Shown here piece after piece: positions 22,048 to 32,994 of a DNA stretch of 64,000 nucleotides (position 1 is its first letter; each line of letters starts with the position of its first letter). The notes beneath the pieces are model-generated. The model searched no databases, was not told the origin of the DNA, and saw only the letters and a program-made list of their open reading frames with translations. Source of the stretch: Gerris lacustris (Eukaryota; Arthropoda; Insecta; Hemiptera; Gerridae); contig OX578283.1 of NCBI GenBank assembly GCA_951217055.1, positions 28,147,427 through 28,211,426 on the forward strand, in the 5' to 3' direction. The translations under genes and the position numbers were made by a program.

Positions 22048-24939
22048 ATGAAAATCATGGAATGTGAATTAAAGGGTAGGTCGGTTGTTAGGGCTAGTTT
22101 TACGAGGCTATTCAATAGAATGAATGAAGAATTGAAAGCGGACCCTCTGGATGCTGACGTTGTCAATGTTACATTCCAACTCCTAGAAAAGAGCGCAAAG
22201 GATCTGGCAGTAAGAGACAGAACCATAATGGATCTGATGACAGCGGGAGATACACCCGAAGAGACCATTGTGGAGGACCTTGAGAAGGCAGATCTCTACC
22301 AGGGTAAGTTCTTGCGAGCTCAGTTGACATTTAAATCATTGACATTTAACAGTCAAAATTCTAGGAATAATGATGCAAATGATAAGAGATGTAAATATAA
22401 ATTACCGAAAATAGTTTGGACACAGTTTAGTGGGAAAATTATAGATTGGTTGTCGTTTTGGAGTCAGTTCAAAAAGGTGCACGAAGATAAGGAAATAGAC
22501 AAAGAGGATAAGTTCCAATACCTCATTCAGGCCACTACACCAGGGTCGAGAGCTCGTGAGTTGGTCGAAAGTTACCCACCTATCGGGGCCAACTACGAGA
22601 AGGCAGTGGCTACTTTAAAAAGTAGATTTGGCCGTGAAGACATATTGGTAGAGGTATATGTGCGAGAACTATTAAAGCTAGTTCTAGGTAACGCATTGAA
22701 ACCTGATAACATCAAACTTTCATCCTTATACGATAAGTTAGAAACGTACCTTAGAGCACTTGAAACTTTAGGGGTTACTAATGACAAATGCTCCTCAATG
22801 CTATACCCTCTAGTGGAGTCATCTCTTCCTAAAGAACACCTGAAAGCTTGGCAGAGGAGTGCTTATTTTTCGTACGGGGAAGATGATGACATAGAGAGAC
22901 CTCTCACAGGTAAAGTTAATAGTAGACTAACGCAGCTAATGCAATTTTTGAGACGGGAAGTAGAGGGTGTGGAGCGCATAGATTTAGCTATGGAGGGTTT
23001 TGGCTTAAGGGTAGAAGAGATGACGCCTTCTACGTCATATCTTCCTGAGGTAAAATCTGTAAAGAATGTGGCCACAGCATCATCACTTATCTCAAAAGTT
23101 GAATCTGGCCCTAAATTTAGCGTGGAAAAAGCGAGGGATAACAATTGCGTTTTTTGTAATGATGATACTCACACAGCTAAAGAGTGTCGTATTGCGTTAC
23201 GGAGTAGTTTAGCGGAGAGAAGAGAAAAACTGCGTAAAAGAGGGCTATGCTTTAGATGTTTGAGAGTTGGTTGTCTATCTTATAGATGTAGGGCACAACT
23301 GACATGTAAGCACTGTGGAAAACGGCATGTAGAACTGATGTGTCCAATCTCAGAAGAAAATTCCTTAAAAGAGAACTCAGTAAATAGAACAATGTTAGCA
23401 ACTAAAAAAGACGTTGCTACTACAATGAATGCTTTGGCGGAATCGGGCATTACAAATCAGGTGGTACTTCAGACTATCACTGTAATGTTGACAGGATCTA
23501 AAGGTATGCGGGCTGCGAGAGCTATAATTGACACGGGATCGCAGTATTCATACATCCTGGATAAAGTAGCATTCGAATTAGGGTTTGACGTAGTAGGCAA
23601 AAAACTGCTGCAACATGTGCTTTTTGGTGGAGTTAAGTCAGGTGTTCAGAATCACGACTGCTTCAAAATTAATGTTGCTTCTGTACAGAATACGAATTCT
23701 ATCGAATTAGTCGCGCTTAGTCAGACAAAGATTTGTGATTATTACCCCAGGATATTACCACAAAAATGTATTGAGGAAGTTAAAGCTTTGGATATAGACT
23801 TATCAAATTTTCTAGATCAACCTGGACCTATTGAACTACTTTTCGGGGCGGACATTGTGGGCCGGTTGTTAACAGGGAGGCTATATCAGCTTGACTCAGG
23901 TCTGACAGCTATAGAAACAAAGCTAGGTTGGACGGTAATTGGGACTGTAGAGTGTGAAAACACAGGTGACAAATCGACAGGGCATGAGAATTTAGCTACA
24001 ACCATGCTAAGTTCTTGTTTAAATGATGGTTCAGCGATTTCAAACTTTTGTAAGCTGGAGGTGATTGGTGTAGAAGAGCCATCAGCAAAATTGGAACAGA
24101 AGGACCAGATGGAAGCGACGCTGAGGCACTTTGAAGCAACTGTTAGCTTCAATATGGAAGGAAGGCACGAGGTTAAACTTCCTTGGGTGCAAAACACATC
24201 AATCTTACCAAGGAACTATGCAATCGCATGTAAGAGGCTTCAATCAGCGACTAAGAAGCTAATTTCAATAGGTAACTATGAACGGTATGACCAAATGTTT
24301 AAAGAGTGGAAGTTTAATCCCCCCTCAGCCTGGTGGTGGGGCGGATGGTGGGAGCGGCTTGACGGCTTAGTAAAACAGTTACTCCGGAGAAGCTTGGGAA
24401 AAGCCTGCCTTTCCTACAAGGAAATGGTAACCATACTTTGCGACGTTGGGGCCGTTGTAAATGGAAGACCCTTAACGTACTTGGCTGAAGACACCCAAGA
24501 TTTAATTTCTTTGACGCCCAGTAGGTTTCTTCACGGAAACACGTCAACCGGTCTCCCAGATTGTGATGCAATATCCGGAAAGAGTCTAAACAAGAGACTT
24601 AAGTTTCTCCAGAAGACCAGAGAAGATCTGCGGACCAGGTTTCGCAAAGAATACCTTGGGCAGCTTGTTAAAAAACGATGTAGACGTAAGGAGGGAGTTA
24701 ACCAGCCAACCTTGCGCATTGGTGGCATTGTACTGCTTGAAATCGAGAATACGAAACGGATGGATTGGCCTTTAGCCAAGGTAGAAGAGTTGATCACCGG
24801 CCGAGATGGAAAGGTTCGACTAGTACGAGTGAAGACCAACCAGAACACGATGCTAAGACCCACCCGGCGAATCTACCCCCTTGAAGTCCAGGAGGAGGCG
24901 GCAGTCGGGCTGCTAAGAACGGCAGTGACAGAAGTTTGA
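22048..24939 (+). CDS. BEL/Pao gag-protease-integrase-tail fusion polyprotein (RT deleted)
   Basis: One 963-residue ORF. Residues 119 to about 270 are a DUF1759 gag domain ('KIVWTQFSGKIIDWLSFWSQ'). Cysteine/histidine knuckles lie at about 367-430, starting CVFCNDDTHTAKEC, with further Cys pairs up to HVELMC. A retropepsin-like DUF1758 domain has the active-site motif DTGS at 495-498 and a 'FGADIVGRLL' block near 600. About residue 745-754 the pre-RT text (YDQMFKEW) runs directly into integrase C-terminal text (WKFNPPSAWWWGGWWERL). RT, RNase H and the integrase DDE core are therefore absent, yet the frame is kept. Residues 755-945 carry the integrase end and the DUF5641 domain ('RIGGIVLLEIENTKRMDWPL'). 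The start at 22048 is the first ATG after a 120-nt leader. No stop or frameshift interrupts the ORF. A Gag-like particle role is inferred. Confidence 0.88.
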   Translation: MKIMECELKGRSVVRASFTRLFNRMNEELKADPLDADVVNVTFQLLEKSAKDLAVRDRTIMDLMTAGDTPEETIVEDLEKADLYQGKFLRAQLTFKSLTFNSQNSRNNDANDKRCKYKLPKIVWTQFSGKIIDWLSFWSQFKKVHEDKEIDKEDKFQYLIQATTPGSRARELVESYPPIGANYEKAVATLKSRFGREDILVEVYVRELLKLVLGNALKPDNIKLSSLYDKLETYLRALETLGVTNDKCSSMLYPLVESSLPKEHLKAWQRSAYFSYGEDDDIERPLTGKVNSRLTQLMQFLRREVEGVERIDLAMEGFGLRVEEMTPSTSYLPEVKSVKNVATASSLISKVESGPKFSVEKARDNNCVFCNDDTHTAKECRIALRSSLAERREKLRKRGLCFRCLRVGCLSYRCRAQLTCKHCGKRHVELMCPISEENSLKENSVNRTMLATKKDVATTMNALAESGITNQVVLQTITVMLTGSKGMRAARAIIDTGSQYSYILDKVAFELGFDVVGKKLLQHVLFGGVKSGVQNHDCFKINVASVQNTNSIELVALSQTKICDYYPRILPQKCIEEVKALDIDLSNFLDQPGPIELLFGADIVGRLLTGRLYQLDSGLTAIETKLGWTVIGTVECENTGDKSTGHENLATTMLSSCLNDGSAISNFCKLEVIGVEEPSAKLEQKDQMEATLRHFEATVSFNMEGRHEVKLPWVQNTSILPRNYAIACKRLQSATKKLISIGNYERYDQMFKEWKFNPPSAWWWGGWWERLDGLVKQLLRRSLGKACLSYKEMVTILCDVGAVVNGRPLTYLAEDTQDLISLTPSRFLHGNTSTGLPDCDAISGKSLNKRLKFLQKTREDLRTRFRKEYLGQLVKKRCRRKEGVNQPTLRIGGIVLLEIENTKRMDWPLAKVEELITGRDGKVRLVRVKTNQNTMLRPTRRIYPLEVQEEAAVGLLRTAVTEV

Positions 24940-24953
24940 GGGATGGCTCCCTC
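24938..24953 (+). other. Hairpin overlapping the polyprotein stop codon
   Basis: GAGGGA, TGGC loop, TCCCTC: a perfect 6-bp stem that starts inside the TGA stop (24937-24939) and ends at the polypurine tract. Confidence 0.6.
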
Positions 24954-24963
24954 AAGGTGGGAG
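24954..24963 (+). promoter_or_regulatory. Polypurine tract
   Basis: AAGGTGGGAG immediately upstream of the 3' LTR (24966), the expected place for the plus-strand primer of an LTR retrotransposon. Confidence 0.7.
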
Positions 24964-24965
24964 TA

Positions 24966-25163
24966 TGTCACGTTTTTAGGGATTTTTTATGTATTTAGAT
25001 TATATTGTTTTGTTTGTTTTGATTTGTTGTCACCATGGAGACTAGAGTTTGACACATTGAGTTGTATGAAATTAATTGAATAAAAAGAAGAGCAGTTTTT
25101 TTGGTTTAAGTGTTAACATTGTGTTTGAGATTAATTTATAGAAGATAGTTGTAAAACGCAGCA
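24966..25163 (+). repeat. 3' LTR of BEL/Pao element
   Basis: 198 bp, identical to the 5' LTR except for one base near the end. It is followed by target copy ATTAC (25164-25168). Confidence 0.93.
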
Positions 25164-25168
25164 ATTAC

Positions 25169-25857
25169 ACTATCAATAATATACATTTAAATTAAATTCA
25201 AAAACGTTTAATCTCTCTTTCTAAAGAATTTGTTGTACTACATTTTCCTTTTTTCTCTCTCCATTCTTATCAACAATAATAATAATATATTATTGTAGTA
25301 ATAAGTATTATTACAATTTGAAATAAATTTAAAAGCTTACTGAATTGAATAGGCACAGATTTGCATAATTTTTTATTTTATTTTATTTATTTATTTTTTA
25401 TTATCATTATTATTTTATTTAATTTTTCTTTTTTTAAGCTCTAGTGATTGACTGTTTGAAAAAAGGCAATTAATTTTGATTTTACTCTTTATCTCTTCAA
25501 ATTTTATTTTTTATAACGTTGTTAAACTCAATAATAGAAATAGAATAAATAGGTCTATGTAAATATATATATTATTAAGTTTTATTTTTGTGTGTATATG
25601 TATATATGTGTATGTAGTGTGTATGTATGTATGTATATATATATGTATATGTGTATGTGTATGTGTGTATGTATGTATGCATATAAATATCTTGTAGTAT
25701 TTTGTTAAAAAAGAATAAAAATAATGTAACGGCCGCTCCCTAGCTCAAGCTTTTGCTTTTTGGGAGCGCTCACCACTGCATGTATCAATTTAATTGTATT
25801 TATTAACTTAATTATCCTATATATTGTGAGGAATAAATTATTTATTTATTATTTATT
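25169..25857 (+). mobile_element. LINE 3' untranslated tail, displaced by the BEL/Pao insertion
   Basis: This region directly continues the LINE relic that stops at 21706. Near the end it has the hairpin CGCTCCC...GGGAGCG (25732-25770) and then 'aataaattatttatttatta', a typical 3' end of an insect jockey-type LINE. A TATG/TG microsatellite (about 25585-25690) lies within. Membership of the same LINE copy is inferred from position and orientation. Confidence 0.5.
25585..25690. repeat. TATG/TGTA microsatellite
   Basis: Imperfect alternation of tgtatgta, tatatg and gtgtatgtg units over about 100 bp. Confidence 0.85.
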
Positions 25858-26395
25858 AGTGTGGCACATAGCTTCCTCGCGTCCTATTTCGTATACTTTA
25901 ATGGTTTTATGCTTCTACACCTATTATTGTCAAATTTATTTATGTTCCCCCCTTTATTAAATCTGTCATAATGGTTTTCATTTTTTACATTAATTAAAGC
26001 ATCATTTTAGCAAAATTTTAACAGCGCATACAGTTGAAATTAATCTGGCGCTATCTGCGGCCAAATGCTGCGGCTATCTGCTACAAACCATGCAACTTTC
26101 ATAAAAAATTAGATCAGTAATTTTGAAGATACAGGTGTAAATATATGTATGTTTGTGCGCATGTGGAAGAGAAACAAATGGGGAAAGGTTAAAAGGTTAT
26201 ATGGGACCAACAATGGGCTTATTATGACATTATGACCTACCATCCAAATTTAATTAAAATCTTAAACATTTAAGATATGTTGGCTCGCAAAAATTCAGCG
26301 ACAGACAGGCACGGAACCAAAAATGTTCTCTTATGTCTGAAACGGATTTCTGTCTTAGAATTTTTAAAATCGCTATACATTAAAGTTTATCAAAA
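25855..26395 (+). repeat. Dispersed repeat family A, near-complete copy
   Basis: Head 'gtgtggcacatagcttcctc', then 'tatttcgtatactttaatgg', 'acctattattgtcaaattta', 'gggaccaacaatgggctta', 'gacctaccatccaaattt', 'cagcgacagacagg' and 'ttctgtcttagaattttta'. The terminal hairpin is lost. Confidence 0.7.
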
Positions 26396-27044
26396 TTAAA
26401 TACATTGTATTTATAATTACATCAAAATAAATTTTGATGTATTTACACGCTTTAAGGTCCACAAGGTCTGGAAACGCGATGTATATTTGTGATCTTTAAT
26501 ACCTCTAAAATTAAACCCCCACACAAAAATGAAAACAAATAAAAATGTTGGGTTTCCATAGTTACTCGCACCTAAAATTTGTTAAATGTAACTTGTTTAT
26601 GTACTCCTTGAAATATCATTGGCTCACCAAGATGTTTTATAACTTATTATTAGGACCTGTCACACAGGTAAGTGGGGGGGGGGGGCTTGTTATTTTTGGG
26701 TTTTGTTTTGGAAATTTCGGAATTAAAATTATATGAATTTCAATAATGATAAAACACTCAATAATTACAACAAATACAATTTTTGGCTCTCCATAGTTAG
26801 GTACGGCCACTTGAAATTTCCAAAATTTGACTTTTTTATATTAACACTAGGAAATATCATTGGCCCACGGAGGTGTGTATGTATGTATTTGTTCCTGCTC
26901 GTGTTCCCACACGAGCAATGCAAAATGCCGTTTTCGCACGAGTTGCGTACCGTACTTTATCTACGATTGTTAGATTTAAATAATAAATACAGAAAAAAAT
27001 AAACTTGCCGTATGTAAGTTCGTATTCGTAAAACATCTTAATGA

Positions 27045-27117
27045 CGCAATGTCTGATGTTGGAACAGTTCCTATGGGTCACGCTTGCGTGGCACATCCCT
27101 TGGTGTCTCTCACAAAT

Positions 27118-27121
<4 letters not shown>
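27045..27121 (+). repeat. Family J arm
   Basis: 'gttggaacagttcctatggg', 'cacgcttgcgtggcacatcc' and 'ggtgtctctcacaaattgtg' match the right arm of the palindrome at 19870-19978. Confidence 0.65.
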
Positions 27122-27201
<80 letters not shown>

Positions 27202-27212
27202 ATATATATATT
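27122..27212. repeat. (TA)n microsatellite at family J end
   Basis: About 85 bp of TA repeats starting immediately after 'cacaaattgtgtg', the same junction type as at 20009. Confidence 0.95.
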
Positions 27213-27950
27213 AAATATACTTTTTTTAAAATAATTATGCATTCTTAATTGGTTAAATAAGTCAAAATATACCAAAAATAATTATGAAACGCACATGCGT
27301 GATGAATACAACTACGAAAAGAATCACTTTTCGTATCAATAGATAAAATCGTAGATAAAATATACTAATACTCCAACTCGTTCTCAAATGTTTTTTGCTA
27401 ATCCATCAATAAAATTTCACTGCTTTGTATCAGAGCGTAATGAAGGTTAATTTCGTTCTATTTAAGAAAAAGCCACAATCGGCTTTCTTATCAATAAGCT
27501 TCTCATAACACACCTCATATTTATAAATTAAGGAGCGATGTCAAGAGACAGAGGAGAGAGTGAGAGAAGGGGGGCAGAGAGAAAGAGAAATAATTCTGAA
27601 CATAATATATTAATGTTTTGCATGAAGGGGAGGAAAAAGCCACTTAGGTTAAGTGTCTTATTAATGCCTGAGCTTAAATATAATCCTCACTTGAAAAATG
27701 CCTTACACAATTGCATTACTATTTGCTGTTGCTACCAGCACTTACATTATCTCTCTGTGATATTCAACCCACTGAATGTGCTCTGTAAAACACAACAACT
27801 TGACGTGATTCAGGATAGATAACAGTATTTTTACTTTTTATTAGTCATATTATACTTTCTGAACTAAACGTATAATGAGATATTTTGTATTTTAATTTAA
27901 TATATCGCGCGTAATTCAATATTGTATAAATTATTTAATTTTCCCTCCTT
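27213..27950. other. Gene-free stretch
   Basis: The longest frame (27538-27822, 94 codons) is a basic start followed by unrelated sequence, with no domain or splice support. I do not call it a gene. Confidence 0.4.
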
Positions 27951-27954
27951 TTAT

Positions 27955-28500
27955 TATTCTGTCAAAATTGTTTTGATATTTTATAGGTGTTGGTGTTAGT
28001 AGAAAAACTATCAAGAAGCTTCCACTACTTTCTACTTTGGTAAAAGTCGGAAGAAAAACTCTTGAGCATATAGAAGAGAAAATTAATGGGCGCAGAAAGT
28101 TGGAACTTATATCGGAACAACAATAGGCTAATTATGACCCTCCATACAAATTTCAATAAAAACAGACAAGCATCAATTGTAAATAAGTAATTATTTACCC
28201 CGAAAGACATGAAAAATAATTATATATAAAAAAGGGAACTACATATTTATGTTTTTTTTTTTTTTTTTTCATTTATATTTGTTGATCTATATATTTATAT
28301 TTTATATATAAAATGTATCACAAAGTAATTTTCAAGAAGTTTGTCAGGCCAGATATAACACAGACTGATATAAATGGGACCAAAAATTTCCCTGATGTCT
28401 CAAACGGATTGTCTTAAACTTTTAGACATAAAAAATGTTTTTTCTTCAAGATGATCACAATGTTTTCATTTCCTTCGGTAAGCTAGTATAGCTATTAAGG
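27955..28500 (+). repeat. Dispersed repeat family A, disrupted copy
   Basis: Matches at 27960-28160 ('gggcgcagaaagttggaact', 'accctccatacaaatttc') and 28370-28490 ('ccctgatgtctcaaacggat', 'tccttcggtaagct'). Unrelated sequence with a T18 tract lies between. Confidence 0.55.
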
Positions 28501-28504
28501 TGCT

Positions 28505-28963
28505 TATTCAAATTATCTGCCAATTAGATAGGCACATAGCTTCCTCGCGTCCTATTTCGTAAACTTTAATGATTTTATGCTTTTACAACCTATTATTGTC
28601 AAATTTATTTAATCCCCCCCCCCCCCGTTTTCGAAGATATAGGTGTAAGTAATGTATGTTCATGCGCTCATGGTAGAAAAACAAATAGGTGCAGAAGGTT
28701 GGAACTTACTTACCAACAATGGACTTAGCAATGACCTAGCATCCAAATTTCATTAAAATCGTACAAGCCAGTTTTTAAAATATATTGATTCGCAAAAATT
28801 TAGCGGTATTCCGCCAGGCAGACAAGTAACCAAAAAAGTTCCCTGATGTCTGAAATATATTTCTGTCTTGGAATTTTGGTAATCGAAGACAACCATCCAA
28901 ATTGACACCTTCAGAATTAAGAACGATTACATGGCTTCCGTTATCTTCGGTAAGCTCGGAAGC
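28505..28963 (+). repeat. Dispersed repeat family A, full copy with terminal hairpin
   Basis: Runs from 'tctgccaattagataggcac' to the terminal hairpin GCTTCCGTTATCTTCGGTAA + GCTCGGAAGC (28934-28963), one base different from that at 1831-1860. It has an internal C14 tract at about 28613. Confidence 0.75.
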
Positions 28964-28965
28964 AA

Positions 28966-29535
28966 ATGATTGCGCACGTGCGGATGGAAAGGAATAGGCG
29001 CCAAACATTGAAATTAATATTATAGGACCAACCATTGGCTAATTTAAAATGGCTAATTCAAAAGATATGGAGGATGGAGGTTCGAAGAGAGACAGACACG
29101 AAAATGAAATATTCCCTGTAAAAGAGAAACCAATGGGCGCAGAAGGTTGAAATTATTCTGGGGCCAACCACGGGCTAATCATGACCTACCATTTAATTTT
29201 CAGTTAAATCACACGTCGTTTATAAGATACACTGGTTCGCAAAAATTGTTGACGGAAAGACAGACTAAAAATATTCCCTAGTCCAGGAATTTTTTAAAGA
29301 GATATGTACATTAAAATGTTTCGTTTATTATAAGCATAAATGTAAAAAATAGGTTGTGTGCACACGAGAGATAATTTATATGGCATCATGTGTGGATTAA
29401 TTTTAACATACTATCCAAATTTCATTAAAATCAGACAAGGAGTTTTTAAGATGTGGTGTTCGTAAAAAATGTTGACAGACAGATGATTCACAATCTTTGT
29501 TACCTTCGGTAAGCTAGGAAACAATAATTGGTCTG
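28966..29535 (+). repeat. Two truncated family A copies in tandem
   Basis: Repeated occurrences of 'accaaccattggctaattt', 'gggccaaccacgggctaat' and 'ccaaatttcattaaaatcag', ending in 'ttgttaccttcggtaagcta' (about 29497-29516). The array with the copy upstream suggests insertion into, or duplication of, the same family. Confidence 0.5.
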
Positions 29536-30790
29536 AGATTAGTCATGCACATAAAAACTTCTTAACTTCCTATAAAAATGCATAAGTATAAGAAACAATT
29601 AAATCTAGCAGGATAACCTTTAGCTAAAAACTGCTCTAATTAATCTTATCAGCAAATTGAGAGAAGCGAAAAAACTATTTAGCAGAGTTGAAATTAATAA
29701 TTAATTAAATACACATTATGGTTGATTAAATTAATTGAAAGAAGCGAGAACTTTAGTCCCAAAGGCTTGTTATTGAAATATCTTGAAAAATGAGAGGTCA
29801 CGATTTTCTTATTTCTACCATATTGATTTCATTTACGTATTTGAATAAAATATACATTGTTTTAAATACTTAATATCGCATATCTACTAATTTACATTTG
29901 TTGATCTAATGTACACAATAATTTGAATCATTAAGGCTAAAAGGGGAAAAAAACCTTGACCTGTACTCAACAAGTGTAATTCAATTGACTAGGCCTTAAA
30001 GTCAGCATAAATGTACTGAATCGTTTAACACTGATATAATTAGTGTACAAATTATAAATTCCAATTATTAAAATCTATTCAAGTACCTAATCATTTGAAA
30101 ATGTAATATTCATATTTATTTTTAATTATAAACTTTATAAGTATATATAACGATGCAAATGTAAATTTGAATATGAGGTGCTAAAACAGCTTTTTCTATA
30201 TGTACTACTATATGTTCTAACAACTCCTCTTTTCTTATTTTTGATTTATATTTACATTTCATACCGTTTTACATATCATTTGGGTAACCACAAAAGCATT
30301 GGTTGTGTTTGGCCTTCAGTGATATGTTCTTTTAACGTATAATAATAATTTTGAAAATAATAATAATAATATCTACACACATACATACTATATATATATA
30401 GAATTTTTTAAGGTGTGACAATTTCTAATTTTAAATAAATATAAGATAATATTTAACAAGAGAGAGCAAAGTTTAATTGACATTTTTTAAATATATTACT
30501 CGATTTTATATACTATCAATAAAATATCGAAAATATTATATAGTGTAATCGGGACAAAGGAGTACATATACGTGACAAAATTCAATAATATTGAGATTAC
30601 CTAAGATATGGAGTCGGGCAGGGCTGGCAGGTTACTAGGGTAACGTAAGGGTGGAAGAGGAATCAGCAAGGGCTCAAACCAAGCTAATAAAAGTCCGGTA
30701 AATTGCGCATGACGGATTTAACATCTGTCACTTAGTAACCGCTTTCAAGGTTACCTCTCCGAAACCCATTAACATCATTACATATACATA
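29535..30790. other. Gene-free AT-rich stretch
   Basis: No supported coding or RNA gene. A somewhat GC-richer patch at 30605-30770 is followed by the element below. Confidence 0.4.
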
Positions 30791-31141
30791 CAGTAGAGAC
30801 TAATCCGACTCATATAGGAATATGCCATGTCGGATTGCAGAGAAATGTCGGATTACTGGATATTTAATTATATTATACATAATTATCACACAAGTGAATC
30901 GGCCAATTTATTGATAAAACTACTGCATTTACAAATTTTTATTTACTAAGTGTACCAAATAATGGCGTGAAGAAAAAAAAAGTCTGTTTATAAGAATTTT
31001 TTGCTTACCCAAGTGCCCCTGTGATTTCCAGTTTCCCTCTCTGTTAGTTTATCTTGTCTTTCACGAGGTAAAAGGGAGGAGGAGGGCATCAGCCCTCATC
31101 GCCGGATGCCGGATTACTGGACATACCGGACTAGTGGAGTA
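30791..31141. mobile_element. Possible pogo/Tigger-like relic
   Basis: The left end CAGTAGAGACTAATCCGACT, repeated 'gtcggattgcag' and 'tgtcggattactgg', and a right end 'ggattactggacataccgga' then 'ctagtggag' resemble the ends of pogo-type elements. The flanks are TA-rich. The ends are only partly complementary, so classification is tentative. Confidence 0.35.
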
Positions 31142-31259
31142 AATATATGGTATGGTGTGTTTATATATTTCTAATCAGTTTCGATTATTAATTTCCGTGT
31201 TCCCATTAAACTTTTGTAAAAAGGAATTCCTTAAACTAGTGATGTGCAAGTAAAACATT

Positions 31260-31690
31260 TTCGGGGAATAACTTACATAATTATTATTTCGTATAATTTA
31301 ATGATTTTATGCTTTTAAAACCTATCATTGTCAAATATATTTAATTATCTTCCCGTTTTATAAATCTGTCAAAATTTGGACATTTTACACGAATTAAAGT
31401 AGGGATTTAGCAAAGTTTAAAGTGCCCAGACAGACGGTTGAAATCAGTCAGGGGCTATCTGTGAGCTACTTTCAACAAACCATTCAAATTTCATAAAAAA
31501 ATCAAATGAGTACTTTTGAAGATATAGGTGTAAATAAATGTATGTTTGTGCGCATGTGGAAGAGAAAAACAAATGGCGGAGAAGTTAAAACTTATATGAA
31601 ACCAACAATGACCATCCAAATTTCATTAAAATCGAACGAGTAGTTTTAAGATATCGGGGTCGCAAAAATTAAGCGACAGACATATCGTCG
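31260..31690 (+). repeat. Dispersed repeat family A, 3'-truncated copy
   Basis: 'tatttcgtataatttaatga', 'cctatcattgtcaaatatat', 'gaccatccaaatttcatt', 'gcaaaaattaagcgacag'. It stops within the GACA tract. Confidence 0.65.
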
Positions 31691-31955
31691 GACCAACACA
31701 GAAAAGTAAATAACTAGAAATATACACATTTTCTTACAAGAAGTCATCAATAAATAAATAATTCTAGAAAAGGGGTTCCTTCCGTTCCTAACAGAGCAAA
31801 TAAAACTCATTTGGTTTATTAACTTTTCTTTGATTCTATTTTCGTTGAGAATATATAGCCTGATATTTTTAGAATTTTACCATAGAATACGAAACAAAAC
31901 AGGTAATCACGTTTGAAAAGTAAATAATATTATGCTTACAATAATACAATAATTA

Positions 31956-32391
31956 CTACGTTTCCATGTGTTTAAATTCGGACTGAATCCTAATTTGGGA
32001 TTTAACAAGCTAGGTGTTTCCAAGAGTAGTATTGAATCCGTATTCAATACGAAATAAAAAATAAAAAACTTTCATGGTTATTTTTGGTAAAGGTTATAAA
32101 TAATTCTGTAATCTTCAACTTTTATAACCATGTTTTTTATTACGTATTTTGACAGATTTGACTACAGTTTCTACAGAAATACGCTAGGTGCGTTCAAACC
32201 CACGCTCTGCGCGCATGTCAGGATCGAGTTCAGGTGTATATCCATGAAACTCGATCCAGATACGATCCCAGAATTTAGTGTATCACATCGGGATCGGTAT
32301 CGTATTTAATCCGTATTGAATCTAGGTTTCCACTGACACTTTGGATCCAAAAACTGCATTCAATCCGTATTTAAACATCATGGAAACGTAG
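31956..32391. mobile_element. Non-autonomous TIR element, CTACGTT family (436 bp)
   Basis: CTACGTTTCCATGTGTTTAA at the left and its near complement at the right (TTTAAACATCATGGAAACGTAG), with TA on both sides (31954-31955 and 32392-32393). Inside are repeated ATCCGTATTGAATC/GGATTCAATAC motifs in both orientations and 'gtttcca' pieces. No ORF. Confidence 0.7.
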
Positions 32392-32994
32392 TAAATATTA
32401 TCAAAAAAAAGTCACCACAAATAAATCCCGCGATTAAATTATTATTATGTAATTCTTATTGTAATAGGTTTATTTTCATCCTTTACGAAAGTATCTTGTA
32501 TTAATTATGTATTAGGCTATCAAAATTGTTTCATATTGAATTTTTCCTACATCACTAATAAAGTAAGAGTGTAATAAAAAAAAAAGTATATTACTTTACT
32601 GAAGAGTAAGTAAAAGACTGAAGAATATTACTAAAGAGTTATAATATAATAGTATGAAACAGAAGTGAAACCTTTAATATAGGAGATGAATTTGAGTGTT
32701 TTATGAATTAGTTTTTTATACACTTGGGGGTAAGTAAATCAAGGAATAATCAAAACAAAGAGATAAGTTTGCCAAATTGTCAATAGTTGGCCGTTTATTT
32801 AGCGACAAAGTTTCAAAAGTCGATATTGTCAAAATGGTGGCTGATGTCAAAAAGAAATATAATGGCAATGTTTGTCTTATAAACAGGTATAATTTCTGCG
32901 CAATCGGACCATTTTTCGATATTATACGAATTTTTAAAATAGGCAAGTACCTACGTAGAAGAGCAGATTGTAAACGCTGCCTGCCACTCAAAAA

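Larger units (their letters stand above)
21707..25163 (+). mobile_element. BEL/Pao LTR retrotransposon, internally deleted
   Basis: A complete LTR-to-LTR element of 3,457 bp. Both LTRs begin TG and end CA. The 5-bp duplication ATTAC flanks it (21702-21706 and 25164-25168). A tRNA primer-binding site follows the 5' LTR, and a purine-rich tract with a single long ORF precedes the 3' LTR. The family is set by DUF1759 gag, Pao-type retropepsin and Pao integrase C-terminus in the ORF. At about 3.5 kb it is roughly half the usual 5-7 kb of BEL/Pao elements because RT, RNase H and most of integrase are missing. One LTR difference in 198 bp means a recent insertion. Any movement would need enzymes supplied in trans. 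Confidence 0.92.

Noticed and set aside
27538..27822. 94-codon frame beginning with an arginine/glutamate-rich segment
   Set aside because: The basic start comes from a purine-rich low-complexity run, the rest is featureless, and no splice or promoter support is seen.
28966..31690. CRISPR-like or regularly spaced array formed by repeated family A pieces
   Set aside because: Repeat units are hundreds of bases long, irregularly spaced and of variable truncation, consistent with transposon copies in a eukaryotic genome.
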